Shown here: piece by piece, positions 1 through 10,770 of the stretch
Position numbering within the stretch: the first letter of the stretch is position 1
How the letters are laid out: each line of letters begins with the position of its first letter
Source of the DNA: Symmetrospora coprosmae
Lineage: Eukaryota; Basidiomycota; Cystobasidiomycetes; Symmetrosporaceae
Length of the DNA: 64,000 bases
Reading direction: 5' to 3'
Assembly: GCA_008802785.1 (NCBI GenBank)
Contig: VUYT01000007.1
Location: 496,001-560,000, forward strand
The notes under the pieces: generated by a model
The model's input: the letters and a program-made list of their open reading frames with translations, nothing else
Told to the model about the DNA's origin: nothing
Databases searched by the model: none
Position numbers and translations under genes: made by a program

Positions 1-215
1 CCACCTTCGATGGCTCTTTCTCACGTCAAGAATATTATACATCACATACTGCTGTAGCACTAGGCATTTATACAGCAGCTCTGCTTCGGGCTTGCTTGAC
101 CCGGATAATATGCACATACATACGCGCACTTCGCTAATTCCACTACTTGCGCTTTCAACTTCTACACGGATGCGCCGCCGAGACGCGGGGCGCCGAGGCG
201 ATGGTCCTGTGGCTT

Positions 216-2739
216 CTACCGGCTGTTCAACCACGCCATTGCAGACTGCGCAAGGGTCTGAGGAGGAGGCGGGGGCTCAAGATTCACGGGCGGAGTCGAG
301 CCCTGATACCTCGGCCCTTTAAGGGATGCTTGAGCCTCCTTGGACTTCCGCGCCACCGCGGCCTTCTTCTGACCTTCCTTTCGGTTTCTCGCCTTATGCA
401 GCTGTCGCTGCTCTTGTGCCGCCTGCTTGCGCGACTTCTTGGTGCTGGGCGCAGATGGCATCTCGGTCCCGGATGCTTTGGCGGCGGCACGCGCTGCTGC
501 TAATGCAGCTGCTTTTGCCTGGTTTGCGGCTGGAGCAAAAGTCTCAATTCAGCGAGTGACGTAACAGGTACATAGGCGGAGTGAGCACGTACCGGCTCTG
601 GCCTTGCCGAGCGCCTTTCTTGCGGCTGACGCTTTTTTGCCCGTCAAGCCTTTCGGGATTGTTGGCAGCGGTTGCAGCTCCAGCTGTTCCGTGGTAGCTA
701 CGACCGCGGCAGCCTCGGCCACTAGCGGATCCTCCGGCAAGTCCTTGGTGACTATTGGCAGCGTTGCCTCTTCAACGGACGTGTTCTGTAACGCGGCTGT
801 CCCGTCAACGCGCGGGATACCGGGACCTGCGATGTCGACGAGAGCGCCATCACCCGGCTGCTGCTGCTGCAGATTGTCTGCAACCTTCGAAGATTGCGAT
901 TCAGACCCGTCCTCGTCCTTCTCCTTGACCTGGACGTCGGCGTTGGCAGTAGTGGTGATCTGCCGCGCTGCAGCCTCGTCCGGCACGGCTACGTGCGACA
1001 TTTGTCCTTCTGCTTCAATGGCCACTTCATTGTCGACCCTAGCTGCGCTCGCCATCGCCATCGCCTTCTTGGCTTTGGCCTTGCCTTTCGCCTTACTTCT
1101 GCCTGCCGGCAGTTTCGAGGACGGCGCGCTGGCAGCGGTGTCGAGTGCACCCGGACTCATGGTAGCGTCTAGGCGATTGTCTTCGTTTCCCTCTTCCTCG
1201 CCAACGGACTCAAACGGCAGGCAGACGGCCGCTGAGCTGGCGTAGTAGCCCAAGGTAGGTGTGGTCGCAGATACAGGCTGGGCTGCGGGTCGCGAAGTGC
1301 CACCCGCAACCTCCGGCAATGCCGCAGGAGGTGTGCACGAGTTTGATCTTGATGCTGCAGCCCGCTTCTCGTCTTCCACAGTCGTGGCATTATCGATGGG
1401 CAGTGCCCGAGTGACGTCCTCACGAGCCATCGGATCCGATGCTACCGCCCGAACTCTGTCTGCTGGATCCGAAAGACATGTCGACGTTCCTTCCTCCTCC
1501 GATGCGGTGGCGTCTGCGGCAGATCCGCTCACTGCATCTCCAGCAGATGTACCCGTGTCATCGGACGTTGCGGCTGTCTCGGCCTCTCGGCGCTCTACTT
1601 TTGCGACTGCCTGCCTTTGACGTCTCCGCTGCTTCTTCGCCAGTCTGGAAGAAGTTGCTGCTTCTACTTGACCGGCGACTTCCTTAGTCTCGAGCTCCGG
1701 TGGCTCCTCTTCTGGTTGTTCAGGAGTCTGATCCTCAAGCTTGCTCTGGTCTTCGATAACATCGAGCTGGGCTTGCGTGCTGAGCTCGTCTGGCAGCCCG
1801 ATCTCCCGATGAAGTTCGGTTGCCAGTTGCGCCTGTCTCCCAACCGGTGAGGGTTCCATCAATCCGAGTGTAGTGACCCCGGGCGGCTTTGCCGCTTCCA
1901 AGGAATAGTCGGAGTGCGCTACTAGCGATACTCCGTCTCCCTGCATAGGTGTGAGAGCTGACATTCGCGCATGCAGCGCATCGATGCGATCCGTGAGCGC
2001 TTGCGCGGTATCACTAAGTGCAGTCGCATCTTGGTCGACCGTTTCCGCTGTCACATGCGTCGTCTTCCCCGTAGCTTCAAGGGCATCCAGCCTGTCCTGC
2101 AGCTCCCGGAAGGTACGTTTCCCTTCCTTATTCAGCTGTGACACCTGAGCCTTGAGGTCGACCAACATGGCCTTCGTTTCCTTCTGTACGCTGCTAGCCT
2201 TCGCCATGGCCTCAGTCGCTGCAGCCCTCAAGGCCGCCGCCTCCTGTGCTGCGGTCCTTTGATGCAGCCTGAGGGCATCATCTCGCTTGTCGTTCCCTCT
2301 GCCCATGCCCGCCAGCACCGCCTCCATGTCCTTGAGCTGCTGCCTGACGCCTGGACCCGCAGCAGCAGTCTCCGCCTGCTGGAGCTTCTTGACGTTTGCA
2401 ATCCACGGGTCGACATTCTTCTCGATGGCAAGGATCAGGCGGCGCTCGACTGTGTCGCTCATCTCGTGCTTGAGGGCGCGCCGCTCGCTCGCCACCCGCT
2501 CGGCGATCAGCTGCTCCACCTGCTGACGGAACCGGTCCTGCCGGTCCTGCCAGGACTGGACGGTAGGATACCGCGTCGTTGAGAAGGACTCAGCGTGGTG
2601 TACGCTCCACTCGCCGTCCTGGGTCGGGTGTTGAAAATAGCATTCGTCTGGCGGAGGTGGTCTACGGGGTCAGCGCAGGTGCGGCAGGTGCTATTAGCCT
2701 TGGCACTGACCTCGCTTGCAATCTATGCCGTCCGAGCAT
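216..2739 (-). CDS. coiled-coil, Ala/Glu-rich protein of unknown function
   Basis: I read three exons, 2739-2711, 2661-593 and 529-216, joined by GT-AG introns of 49 and 63 bases; the sum is 803 codons plus stop. The start MLGRHRLQ was chosen because its exon splices in frame into a Pro-rich stretch and then a long coiled coil. Residues of about 60-260 hold heptads rich in Arg, Glu, Gln and Leu (for example QDRQDRFRQQVEQL). A long low-complexity acidic, Ala/Ser/Thr-rich middle follows, then Lys/Arg/Ala-rich segments including KGKAKAKKA and a basic tail ending WLNSR. No catalytic motif, transmembrane segment or signal peptide is visible. The layout suggests a scaffold or RNA/protein-binding factor, but I do not recognise the family. 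The distance of 178 bases to the next minus-strand gene is ordinary for this window. Translation direction and exons are well supported; function is not. Confidence 0.72.
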
Positions 2740-2916
2740 GCAACTCTCCAGTGCGGTAATTTCAGGCCTTGATGGTACACCTTGCGGACAGGTGTCGATT
2801 CATGTTCTGAAGACTGCGCCTTGGACTCCGGACCGAAGACTATGGTATGAGCGGAACAGTCAGTTTCCCTTCCTCTGACTTCATGGCTTGTGGTTGACGG
2901 ATGCCCGACAGTGTCA

Positions 2917-4138
2917 CTAACATATCCGCTTGACGACGTCTAGCCAGCCGACCTGATCTTCGCTCTTCGAAACGCTCCTCGACAGTGGGGGAAGCCGAAA
3001 GTCGATCCTGCCCGCCTCTGCCTCGGCGTACAGCTTCTTCAGGAGGATCGGCACAAACCAGCGCGCCGCAACCTCGAGGCCCTGGTCGAGATACAGAGCG
3101 TAGAGGTACGCCTCGAGATTGTCTGCGAGCCGGCCGTCGCCGGCAGCCGGGGAGTCATTCTTGGGGGCTGCACCGCGGTCCATCTCGGGAAATATGCGGA
3201 ACTGGCGCGAGATCACGGCCCAGTGTGCATTCGTGATGAGGCAGGTACGAGCTCTGTGGCGGTTGGCACCTATGCGGCGCGCCTTCACGCGGTAGGCTTC
3301 TTCACTGGTTTGAGCTGGTAGAAAAAGCACGTCAGCTGTATCTCCGGTCTGAGCATGGGCGACGGTGCGCACCGAAAAAGTGGATGACAACCTCTACGGC
3401 CAGCAAGGACGCGAGTGCATCGCCACGGAGCTCCAGCGCCGTGTGATGCCAGACATCCGACAGCTCAGGGCTGTGTGTCGGGTCATCAACCTGAGACCGA
3501 AAGACCTCCTTCCGCAAGAGGTCATTTCGGATGTGGACGAGCTGGGTCGGGTAAGGACTCTGCAGCCACTCCCCTATGGCGTTGAAGGGTATCTGTATTG
3601 GAGGCGGGTGCTCTGGACTGAATTCCGACCTAGAGCTTGAGGATGTGGATGTGCCATCGTGAGGGCGGACGACGGACGATGACGACGAGGAGGCCGATAC
3701 AGCAGGCGGCCTGACTGCTTCTTCGGGCAAGGTAGACGAGGCGAGGCGTGCGAGGAGCCGTCTGCTTCTGCTATGCAATGGCGAGGAAGCTGCGACCGCA
3801 GTCGTCAGCAAAAGCACGTGCGTCTCTGGGGCGCCCGAACTGCGACGATGGATGATGCAGGATGCTCACAGTGAGGATAGGCAAGCGAGCTGGGCAGGTG
3901 AGAGAATGAGCGTAGACGGTGCGCTATCGTCTGGGAGGGTCCAGACTGCCTGATGCTGCTCAGACAGAGCGAGCACGATATCGACGAGGCTGCTGCAGCT
4001 GCAAATGCCGAATTTCGGGGTCGCGTTCGCAGAGTCGCAGTGGCTGCTGAGGCGCGTAGACTGTCGTTAGCGGCTGTATCCGGATAGACTGCACGTGTGC
4101 AATGCGCGAGCTCTCCCCTCACCTGCTGCGCTTTTCAT
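2917..4138 (-). CDS. mitochondrial large-subunit ribosomal protein with RNase III fold (mL57/Mrpl15-like)
   Basis: Four exons (4138-4123, 4073-3870, 3789-3373, 3314-2917) give 344 residues in one continuous frame. The N-terminus is rich in Ala, Ser and Arg and nearly free of acids, as expected of a mitochondrial presequence. The C-terminal half looks like the RNase III-type domain of mitoribosomal proteins: SPELSDVWHH, ELRGDALASL, NAHWAVISRQF, then LEAYLYALYLDQGLEVA and a final helical stretch. The acidic catalytic cluster of true RNase III (ELEFLGD..D, DVFEA.IGA) is degenerate, in keeping with a structural rather than nucleolytic role. No double-stranded RNA-binding domain follows, which favours mL57 over mL44; this is inference. 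The first exon is only 16 bases and was placed by splice phase, so the very start is less certain than the domain. It is head-to-head with PLP2, 160 bases apart. Confidence 0.7.
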
Positions 4139-4298
4139 CTGATGGGCCTCGTCGGGCGGAGGGAACAGGGTCGGGTGTAGCTCCGAATGACGGAGGCGAC
4201 TGTCTATAGATGTGTAGGCGCCTTGTCGTTACGCAAACCGCATTCACACAATACATACATACATACATCTCACTCGCATTCACTGTTCCGAAGGGGAA
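4139..4298. promoter_or_regulatory. short divergent promoter region between mL57-like and PLP2 genes
   Basis: The 160 bases between two head-to-head start codons must hold both 5' leaders. They contain an (ATAC)n-type run at about 4250-4269 and pyrimidine-rich stretches. No defined factor site is recognised. Confidence 0.4.
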
Positions 4299-5439
4299 AT
4301 GCAGTTCGAACAGGCCGATGACAGCGGGAGCGCGACCATTCTCGCTTCCAACAAGTCCTACAGGCCCACAAATGGAGCCATCATCCACTCTGAGGATACC
4401 GAGTTCAACGATGCCCTGCGCGCGCGCGGAATTATCCCACAGAAGCAGGATGAGCGATGTGTGTCGCCAGAACCGCTGCTAGAGCGCGACGCGATAGAGA
4501 GCGCCGACCTGGACGACGATGACGACCTGCTCGGCCTCGAGGACGACATCCCGTCAGCCGTCCTCGACAAGTACCGCGAGGCGCGCTTGGCAGAGGTCGC
4601 GAAACTGCAGAAAACGCGCAGGTTCGGGAGCCTCTTGCCCATTGGGCGCGAAGAGTATACGCGCGACGTCACAGACGCGAGCAAGGACGATATCAAGACG
4701 GGCGACGACGACCGCGACGAGGAGGAGTTTAGGGGCAAAGGGACGGGTGTCGTCTGCTTTCTGTGGAAGGACAGGTGTGCAGAAGTCTCGCTTGCGTGCT
4801 CGAGCGCTTAGAAGCGGAACTGACGCACGGACCTTGCTCACAGCGTCCCAGAATCGCAACTGCTAGGACAGCATCTCGCAAAGCTAGCCTCCGCCTACCC
4901 ATCGACAAAGTTCGTCAGCATAAGAGGCGACATGTGCATTGCCGACTACCCGTGAGTGCCTGCTTAGACCAGCGCAATTCCGCGCCGAGAACATCTGAAG
5001 AGCTGGAGCGGCCACAGCGCTGACAGCCTCCCGCCTCACCACCCCAGAGATAAGAACATACCCACAATGCTGATATACCGCCGCGGAGCTCTCATCAAGA
5101 ATGTCATAGGGCTTGGAAAGGCGAACGGATTCAAGGGCATGCAGACGACGGTCCATGGTGAGTGCCAACATTTCGCGCTGGACCTGCTGCCTTCTTGACC
5201 TTATGAGGCTGACGCGGTCTTCTTTGTTGATCGCAGAGGTCGAAGCACTGCTCACGATATGCGATGCCGTCGACCCGTTCTTGAAGGTCGCCCCGACTGG
5301 GCCGGACGGCGCGCGCCACGGCGGGCAGCGAGGCGATTCGGAAGACGAGGATGACGAGGAGGCAAGCAGGCGGACCCGTCGGGGCAAGATACAGAGGGGT
5401 GACTTGGGAAGCTACGGCGATGACGAGCTGGATCTGTAG
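4299..5439 (+). CDS. PLP2: phosducin-like protein, thioredoxin fold (PLP2/PDCL3 type)
   Basis: Exons 4299-4774, 4844-4951, 5048-5157 and 5237-5439 encode 298 residues. Phosducin-like proteins bind the CCT chaperonin and help fold actin and tubulin in the cytosol; that role is known for the family. Visible signatures are the N-terminal helix TEFNDALRARGIIPQK, the linker LDKYREARLAEV, the conserved RFGSLLPIGREEY.RDVTDAS block that opens the thioredoxin fold, then VVCFLWKD, LLGQHLAKLASAYPSTKFV, CIADYPDKNIPTMLIYRRG and LIKNVIGLGK. The CxxC pair of true thioredoxins is absent, as normal in this family. The C-terminus is an acidic and basic low-complexity tail (EDEDDEEASRRTRRGK) ending DDELDL, typical of PLP2/PLP3 proteins. 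All three introns keep the frame exactly across conserved motifs, so the gene model is solid. Confidence 0.9.
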
Positions 5440-5746
5440 AAGGCAGGGGGCGTTCTCGGGCACGAGCAGTCGCACATGAATACCCTGTCGTTCCTGCCCT
5501 TGGTGTGCGCGCACAGGTATCAGTAGTAAAAGGCGGCACCGCTAAGGCTTCGTGCGGTCTTTGTCAATAACGTATGCTGCAATAGCTGCTGTTGGGTTCT
5601 GCTTTGATATGCACAACAAATGAGGTACGACCAGCATGTGTACTGAAGAGCGATGCAGCAAAAGAGCGAGTGTGGTGACGTAACGAGCGATGTCACTTGT
5701 GTATTGGGTAACTAATATTGATGTTGTGGGCTTGTCCGGCTCCAGC
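5440..5746. other. intergenic, convergent 3' ends of PLP2 and the SUN gene
   Basis: About 300 bases between two converging stop codons. It presumably holds both 3' untranslated regions. I see no reading frame with conserved sequence and no repeat. Confidence 0.5.
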
Positions 5747-8700
5747 TTACGCCTCTTCCAACTCTTCGACCGAGATGGACGCTGTTGCGCCTGGCTGATT
5801 GTCATTCGACGGAACGGGCGTCCCTCCGACGCGCACGCGATAGAGACACGAGAGATCCTCGTTCCCGTGGTTGTCGATGATGCGGAGGAGCACGACGCCA
5901 ACGGGTATCTGCAAATCCTGGACCTCTTGCGGAACAGTGAAAGTCTGGATGTGATTCTCCTTTGACGCGTCGTACTCGCCCTGGAGGAGGAGCTGTCGGT
6001 CCAATGGCGCGGTACCCTCCTTCTGCTCCCGTTGCTCGTGATAGGCAGCGAGGCGTTCTCGACCATCACGCTCCTCGACGAGCGCCCAAACCTCGAAGCG
6101 CCTCGGGGCAGACGTTACGTCGAGCGCGACCTCCTTCGCGGCGTGCTCGAGCGTGACCTCAGAGGGGATGATGCGCCTACTGAGGAGAATGCCGAGCTGC
6201 CCTCTGCGGCCAGCGAAAGGCCAGCACTGCCCCACCGCAATGTCCGGATGCAGTGAAGTCACGGGCGGCTTGCCACGCAGCACACCGAGCCCCGTGAGCC
6301 GGGCCAGGAGGCGAGAGGGGGAGAGCGCAGACCCAGGCGGGCGCACCTCGTACGTCGGGCTCGTGAGCGACGGTATCACACGCCCGCCAGACGAGTACAG
6401 CGCGAAGTCTGGACGGGCGAGGACGTCTTTGCTGTATCGCGCGAGAGCAGCGTCGATCAACGGGCCCACAATAGCATCGAGGTCTTCGCCGGAAGACAGC
6501 TTGACTTTCGTAGTGGTCGCCGAGGAGCTTGCTTTGCTTGCTGACTGTGAGATCTTTGAGAGCCTGCCGCTGAATTCGCTCGAGAGCTTCGCGAGACCGT
6601 CCAATGACGTGCGTGAAATCTCGTTCTTCAGTGCGAGCAGGTCACGCTGGAGAATCTCCATGAAGGAGGCTCTGCTGACGATGGCGCCCTTGGTGATGTG
6701 ATCCTGCACGCCACCGTCGATGAGGCGCCTGAGACCAGCCTCGTTGTGCGCCAGGAAGTCTTCCCAATTCGCTGGCTGCCCGGCTGGCGCACCATCATCC
6801 TTTGACGAGGAGCTCTTGGAGGCGAGTGCATTCTTGAGATGGGACCAGAAGCGTGGATCGAGCTTGACCTCGCCCGTCTTGCTGTCGATCGAGACCGCCA
6901 TTCGGGCAGGGAGCATCTCCTCGATGCGCCTGCTGACCAGCGCGGTCAGGCGAGTCACATCCCTGCTCTCCTGCAGGTCAGTGTCGAGGCCTGCGACTCG
7001 CTTGCCCAGATGCGCGAGGTCGGTATTCACGCGCGCCATCTCCGAGCGAAGGCGCGCCGATTCAATCGTGTCCTGCTTGCGCTCGCTCGCGAGGGTCTTG
7101 ACCCGGTCGGAGAGGTACTCGAGCTGGCTCGACGCGCCCTTCAGCCCTGCATCCAGACGCTCCGTCTCCTTCTGGCTGGCCTTGACCAGCCCATCGTGCG
7201 CTTTGCCCGCCCTGCTCCGCTCATTCTCAAAGTCCCCTTCGAGCGTCGCTAGCCGCCGCGCCGAGTCACTCTGCTGCCGTGCGTGCTCGACAACCGAGGC
7301 GTGATCGGACGCCTGTGCCTGTGACAGGATCGAGAAGGTCGTCTCGAGATTCGTGAGGCGCGAGACCAGCTCATCGATGTTGGCTGGCACTGTATGTGGT
7401 GCATGGAAGGTCGGGTGTGTGGGTGACGAGGAAGGGAGGATGGAGTAGTACCATGGCCGATTCTGCTTCTGAGTCGCCGATGACGAAGTCGCGCGCTCAT
7501 TCATCGAGCCTGATACGAACGCGATGTGCCAGAATCAGCCCGGGCAGACTGTAGCTATGGGAGCAGACACACGCTGACTCACCCAGCATGAGGCCCAGCA
7601 AGGCAATGGCAGCCGCCCACTTCCACGCACTTCGCCATCCCATTTCGCGCAGCAGCGTGGTCGGTCCGACCACGCACCAATACGCGAGAAGCGCGATCTT
7701 GCGCACCAGCTCTCCGAGCTTCCTTCCCACGCTCTTCTGCTTGGGCGCGCCAGGTACGGCAGCTGCCGCTTTGGATGTCGACGTCGACGTCGGAGGCGGG
7801 TCCTGGCTCGCTCTTTCCGAGAGATTGCTCGTCGAGCGCCGGAGCCCAGGCGGGGCGGGCGCTCTTCTTGGCTTGCCATTCGCTTGTGACTGTGCAGCAC
7901 TGCCCATTGAGAACTCCGAGCTCTGCTCCGAAGGGGCCAATGAGATGTCTCTTTCTCCATGGGCTGCCTCGCTTCTACCTGCTGCTCTCGCGCCATTGGC
8001 AGCGCTCATGCCCAGCGGCTGGATCTGCCTTCCTTCTGGCAATTTTCTGCCCGTCTCGCCTCGTTCCCGTGCAGCCAGCAACGCGTTCGTCATCCGCTCT
8101 TCTTCAGCGTAGTCGTAGTCGCTTCCGCGCAAGTCGAATGACGCGTTCGAGCTCGGCCCACCGGCTGTGCTCGGCCTGCCTGCGAGCGAGAGGTCTCCGT
8201 AGCCGCCCGGCAGCGCACGGCCCAGGTTGAAGGTCGTCTCGTTCCCTATGGCCCCCCGCGCGTGCGAAGCTGTAACCACCGAAGTGGATGTACTTGGCGC
8301 GCGAGGACGCTGAGTTGCGCTGACACTTCCGCTCCCACTAGCCAGGTTGCGCAGGAAAGAAGAAGCGCCATTCTGCGCGACGCGCCGACCGGGTCCCGTG
8401 CCGATGGTCGATGTCGAGAAAGCGAAGTAAGGCTGGTAGGTCGTCCCGTTGTTGCTCGCCTTGGGCTGAACAGTCGCGAGCGGCGCGCCCGGCTTGCCTG
8501 GAGGCTGAAACTCGGGCTCGGGTGGGGCGGAGGGTCGGTCGGATTGGCTCTGTGCCTCGGACGGCTCTTCGGACGGCGCGTGCAGATAGTACGATGTCAT
8601 TTCTGACTTGACCTGCGCCGAATCTCCGTGCTCGTTGCTGTCGTCCTGCTCGTCTCCGCGCTCGGTGCTGAGCACAGAGTCGTCCCTGCTGTTGCGCTGC

Positions 8701-10279
8701 TGCGCGGCTGCGCGTCCGGCCGAATTGCCTACATTTCCGTGTGTTCCGGCTTTGCGGCGGCGCCGGCGCGTCCGGCCACCGTGTTCGTCAACGTCTGAAT
8801 AGTCTTCCGAATACTCGGATTCCTGTCCTGGTTTGTACGCGCTGTCTTTCGGCCCGCTCTTTCTCCTCCTCCCCGTGCGCTTGGACCCCTTCGCAGCAGC
8901 GTGACTGTCGCCCTCTTCACGCTCTGCAACGAGATCGCCCGGTTCCTCGTCTTCGTCTTCGTCTTCGCTGTCTGCGCCTCCGCCCTCTCCTGCATACCCG
9001 TCTGCGGCCCCTGCGTCATCTTTGCGCGTCCGTGCCTTCTTCTTTGGCTTTGTCTTCTGTTTGCCCTTTGCACCTGCGCCTGCGTTCTCACTGACTGATT
9101 GCAGAGCCGGCTTGTTTGGCGCAATTCCACCATCAACACCAGATGCAGACGGAGCAGCAATGCCGTACTCCTGGCGGAGTTCCTCGAGGTCGACGCTCTC
9201 GTCGTCGCTCGCATACTCTTCGCTGTCCGAGATGATGCCGTCTGCGTTCTTCGGTGGGCGGAACGCAGGGTCCTTCTCCTTGGAGCCTTTGAAGTGCTTG
9301 CCCTTCTTGCGCTTCTTGCCAGCCAGGCTGGTGCTCGCCGTCGATGTGTTCTGCAGCTGCAGTTGCTCCGTGTCGGCCGACTCTGTCGAGCGGTCGTGCT
9401 CTCCGCCATCCTCGTCGGCTGCCTCATCCTGCGTGACTGAGCGGATGTGTGTGCTGCTGTCCTGCTGCCGGAGTTGCCGGCGACCATACCCTGGCGCGTC
9501 TCTGTCGCCTGCACGGCCTAGAAACGCGACCCCGCCGCCGCCGCCGCCGCCGCCAGCGGCGTCTGCTGAAGCGGCGTTCATGCCAGGAGCTCCAGCACTG
9601 ACAGTGCTAGTGCTCCCCGCCGCCTGCCGAAAGGCAGTCGCAATGTTGACCGACGTGTCTTTGAGAATCTTGCTGACGTTGGGCGGGTCCTGCCCTGGTG
9701 GACCCTGCTGGACGAGCGAGGCGCCGCGTGCGCGTGAATGTGACTGTGACTGTGGCTGTGACGGGTCCTTGCTCAGGGTCACTTTAGTGAGCGTTGTGGT
9801 TGTGGAATGCGAGCTTCTGCCTGTGTATGTTGCATGAGAGTGATGGGATCAGATCAGTCCATGATGCATCGTCGTGGGGGGAGAGCAACCCCTCTGCGAA
9901 GGCGCGTCCTGACGCTCTCAGAGGACGACGCACCTGAAAGATGCCCAGCAGTAGTCCCGCCATGAGAACCAGAACCAGGACCAGCCTGATTCTCGTCCTG
10001 CGCCGCTGTTGTCGTCGCCGTCGTCTTTGTTCCTCCTGCGTTCGCATTGACGCCAACACTCCCGTCCCTGTTCCTCTTCTCCCTCGCCCACGTCTTTGCC
10101 GGTGGCTCGTACTCGAGGCCAGTGTTCTGCGGGACTGGCGAGCCGTACGTGTAGGATACAGCCACGGGCTGCGCAGCTGTCGCGATCCTGGCGTTCCTGC
10201 CGCTGCCGCTGCCGCTCCCGTTGCCGGCGCTGTCTGGCTTGCCCGAGGGCCCTCCGCGTGTCCGGCCTGGGGATGCCAT
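5747..10279 (-). CDS. SUN-domain inner nuclear membrane protein (Sad1-like)
   Basis: Three exons (10279-9934, 9781-7583, 7509-5747) give about 1,435 residues. The first two encode a long, low-complexity nucleoplasmic region with a poly-Gly run, Glu/Asp-rich and Lys/Arg-rich stretches. A single transmembrane helix follows near residue 845 (WKWAAAIALLGLMLG). The third exon encodes a luminal coiled coil (NIDELVSRLTNLETTFSIL onward) and a C-terminal SUN domain with DFALYSSGGRVIPSLTSPTY, GQCWPFAGRRGQLGILLSRRI, the EHAAKEVALD strand, RFEVWALVEE and the terminal NEDLSCLYRVRVGG strands. SUN proteins pair with KASH proteins to join nucleus and cytoskeleton; in fission yeast Sad1 anchors the spindle pole body. 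The start MASPGRTRG precedes the motif SYTYGSPVPQNTGLEY, which I judge to be real N-terminal coding sequence. The intron between exons 2 and 3 lies directly after the membrane helix. Confidence 0.88.
9532..9554. repeat. CCG/GGC trinucleotide run
   Basis: A near-perfect CCG run within exon 2 of the SUN gene; on the minus strand it encodes a poly-glycine stretch. Such runs vary in length between strains. Confidence 0.85.
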
Positions 10280-10770
10280 CTCAGCGACTCCGTATGGCTC
10301 GAAGGTGACAACCTGGTCAGAGAGCAGCAAAGTGGTGCAGAGATGCCGATGCTGTGCATATGACTGTGCAAATCGTCAAGAGACCAAAGCAACAGTCGCA
10401 GCAACGCCTTCCGCCTCCGTCCCTCATCAGAAGCGGCGCTTTGGCCCGGCCAAACCTGACAGCAATCAACAGCGTACGAAGCAGAAGCGCACGATCGTGG
10501 TGATGTATTGACAGGCTCTGAGGAATTGCGGAGCTGTCTGGCCGCTGAGCTCGTCGTCATTGCGCCTTCTTTGGATTAGTCTTCGCTGATGCTCCCCCGG
10601 CCTTTGTGCTCTTCGAGGCCCTAGTAGGACTCGGAAGGCGGATGCAGCATTGATATGAATGTAGTGCGACCGCGAGACGCCATTGAACTGCAGTTTCCTC
10701 GTCCTCTCATTCCTACAATAGACTGCCCGCTGATCAGAACGCACATGCGTCCAGCGCTACATCAACTCCT
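10280..10770. other. intergenic region between AAA ATPase 3' end and SUN gene start
   Basis: About 490 bases with no reading frame that looks coding. It must contain the SUN gene promoter and leader and the 3' end of the AAA ATPase message. No repeat or recognised site. Confidence 0.5.
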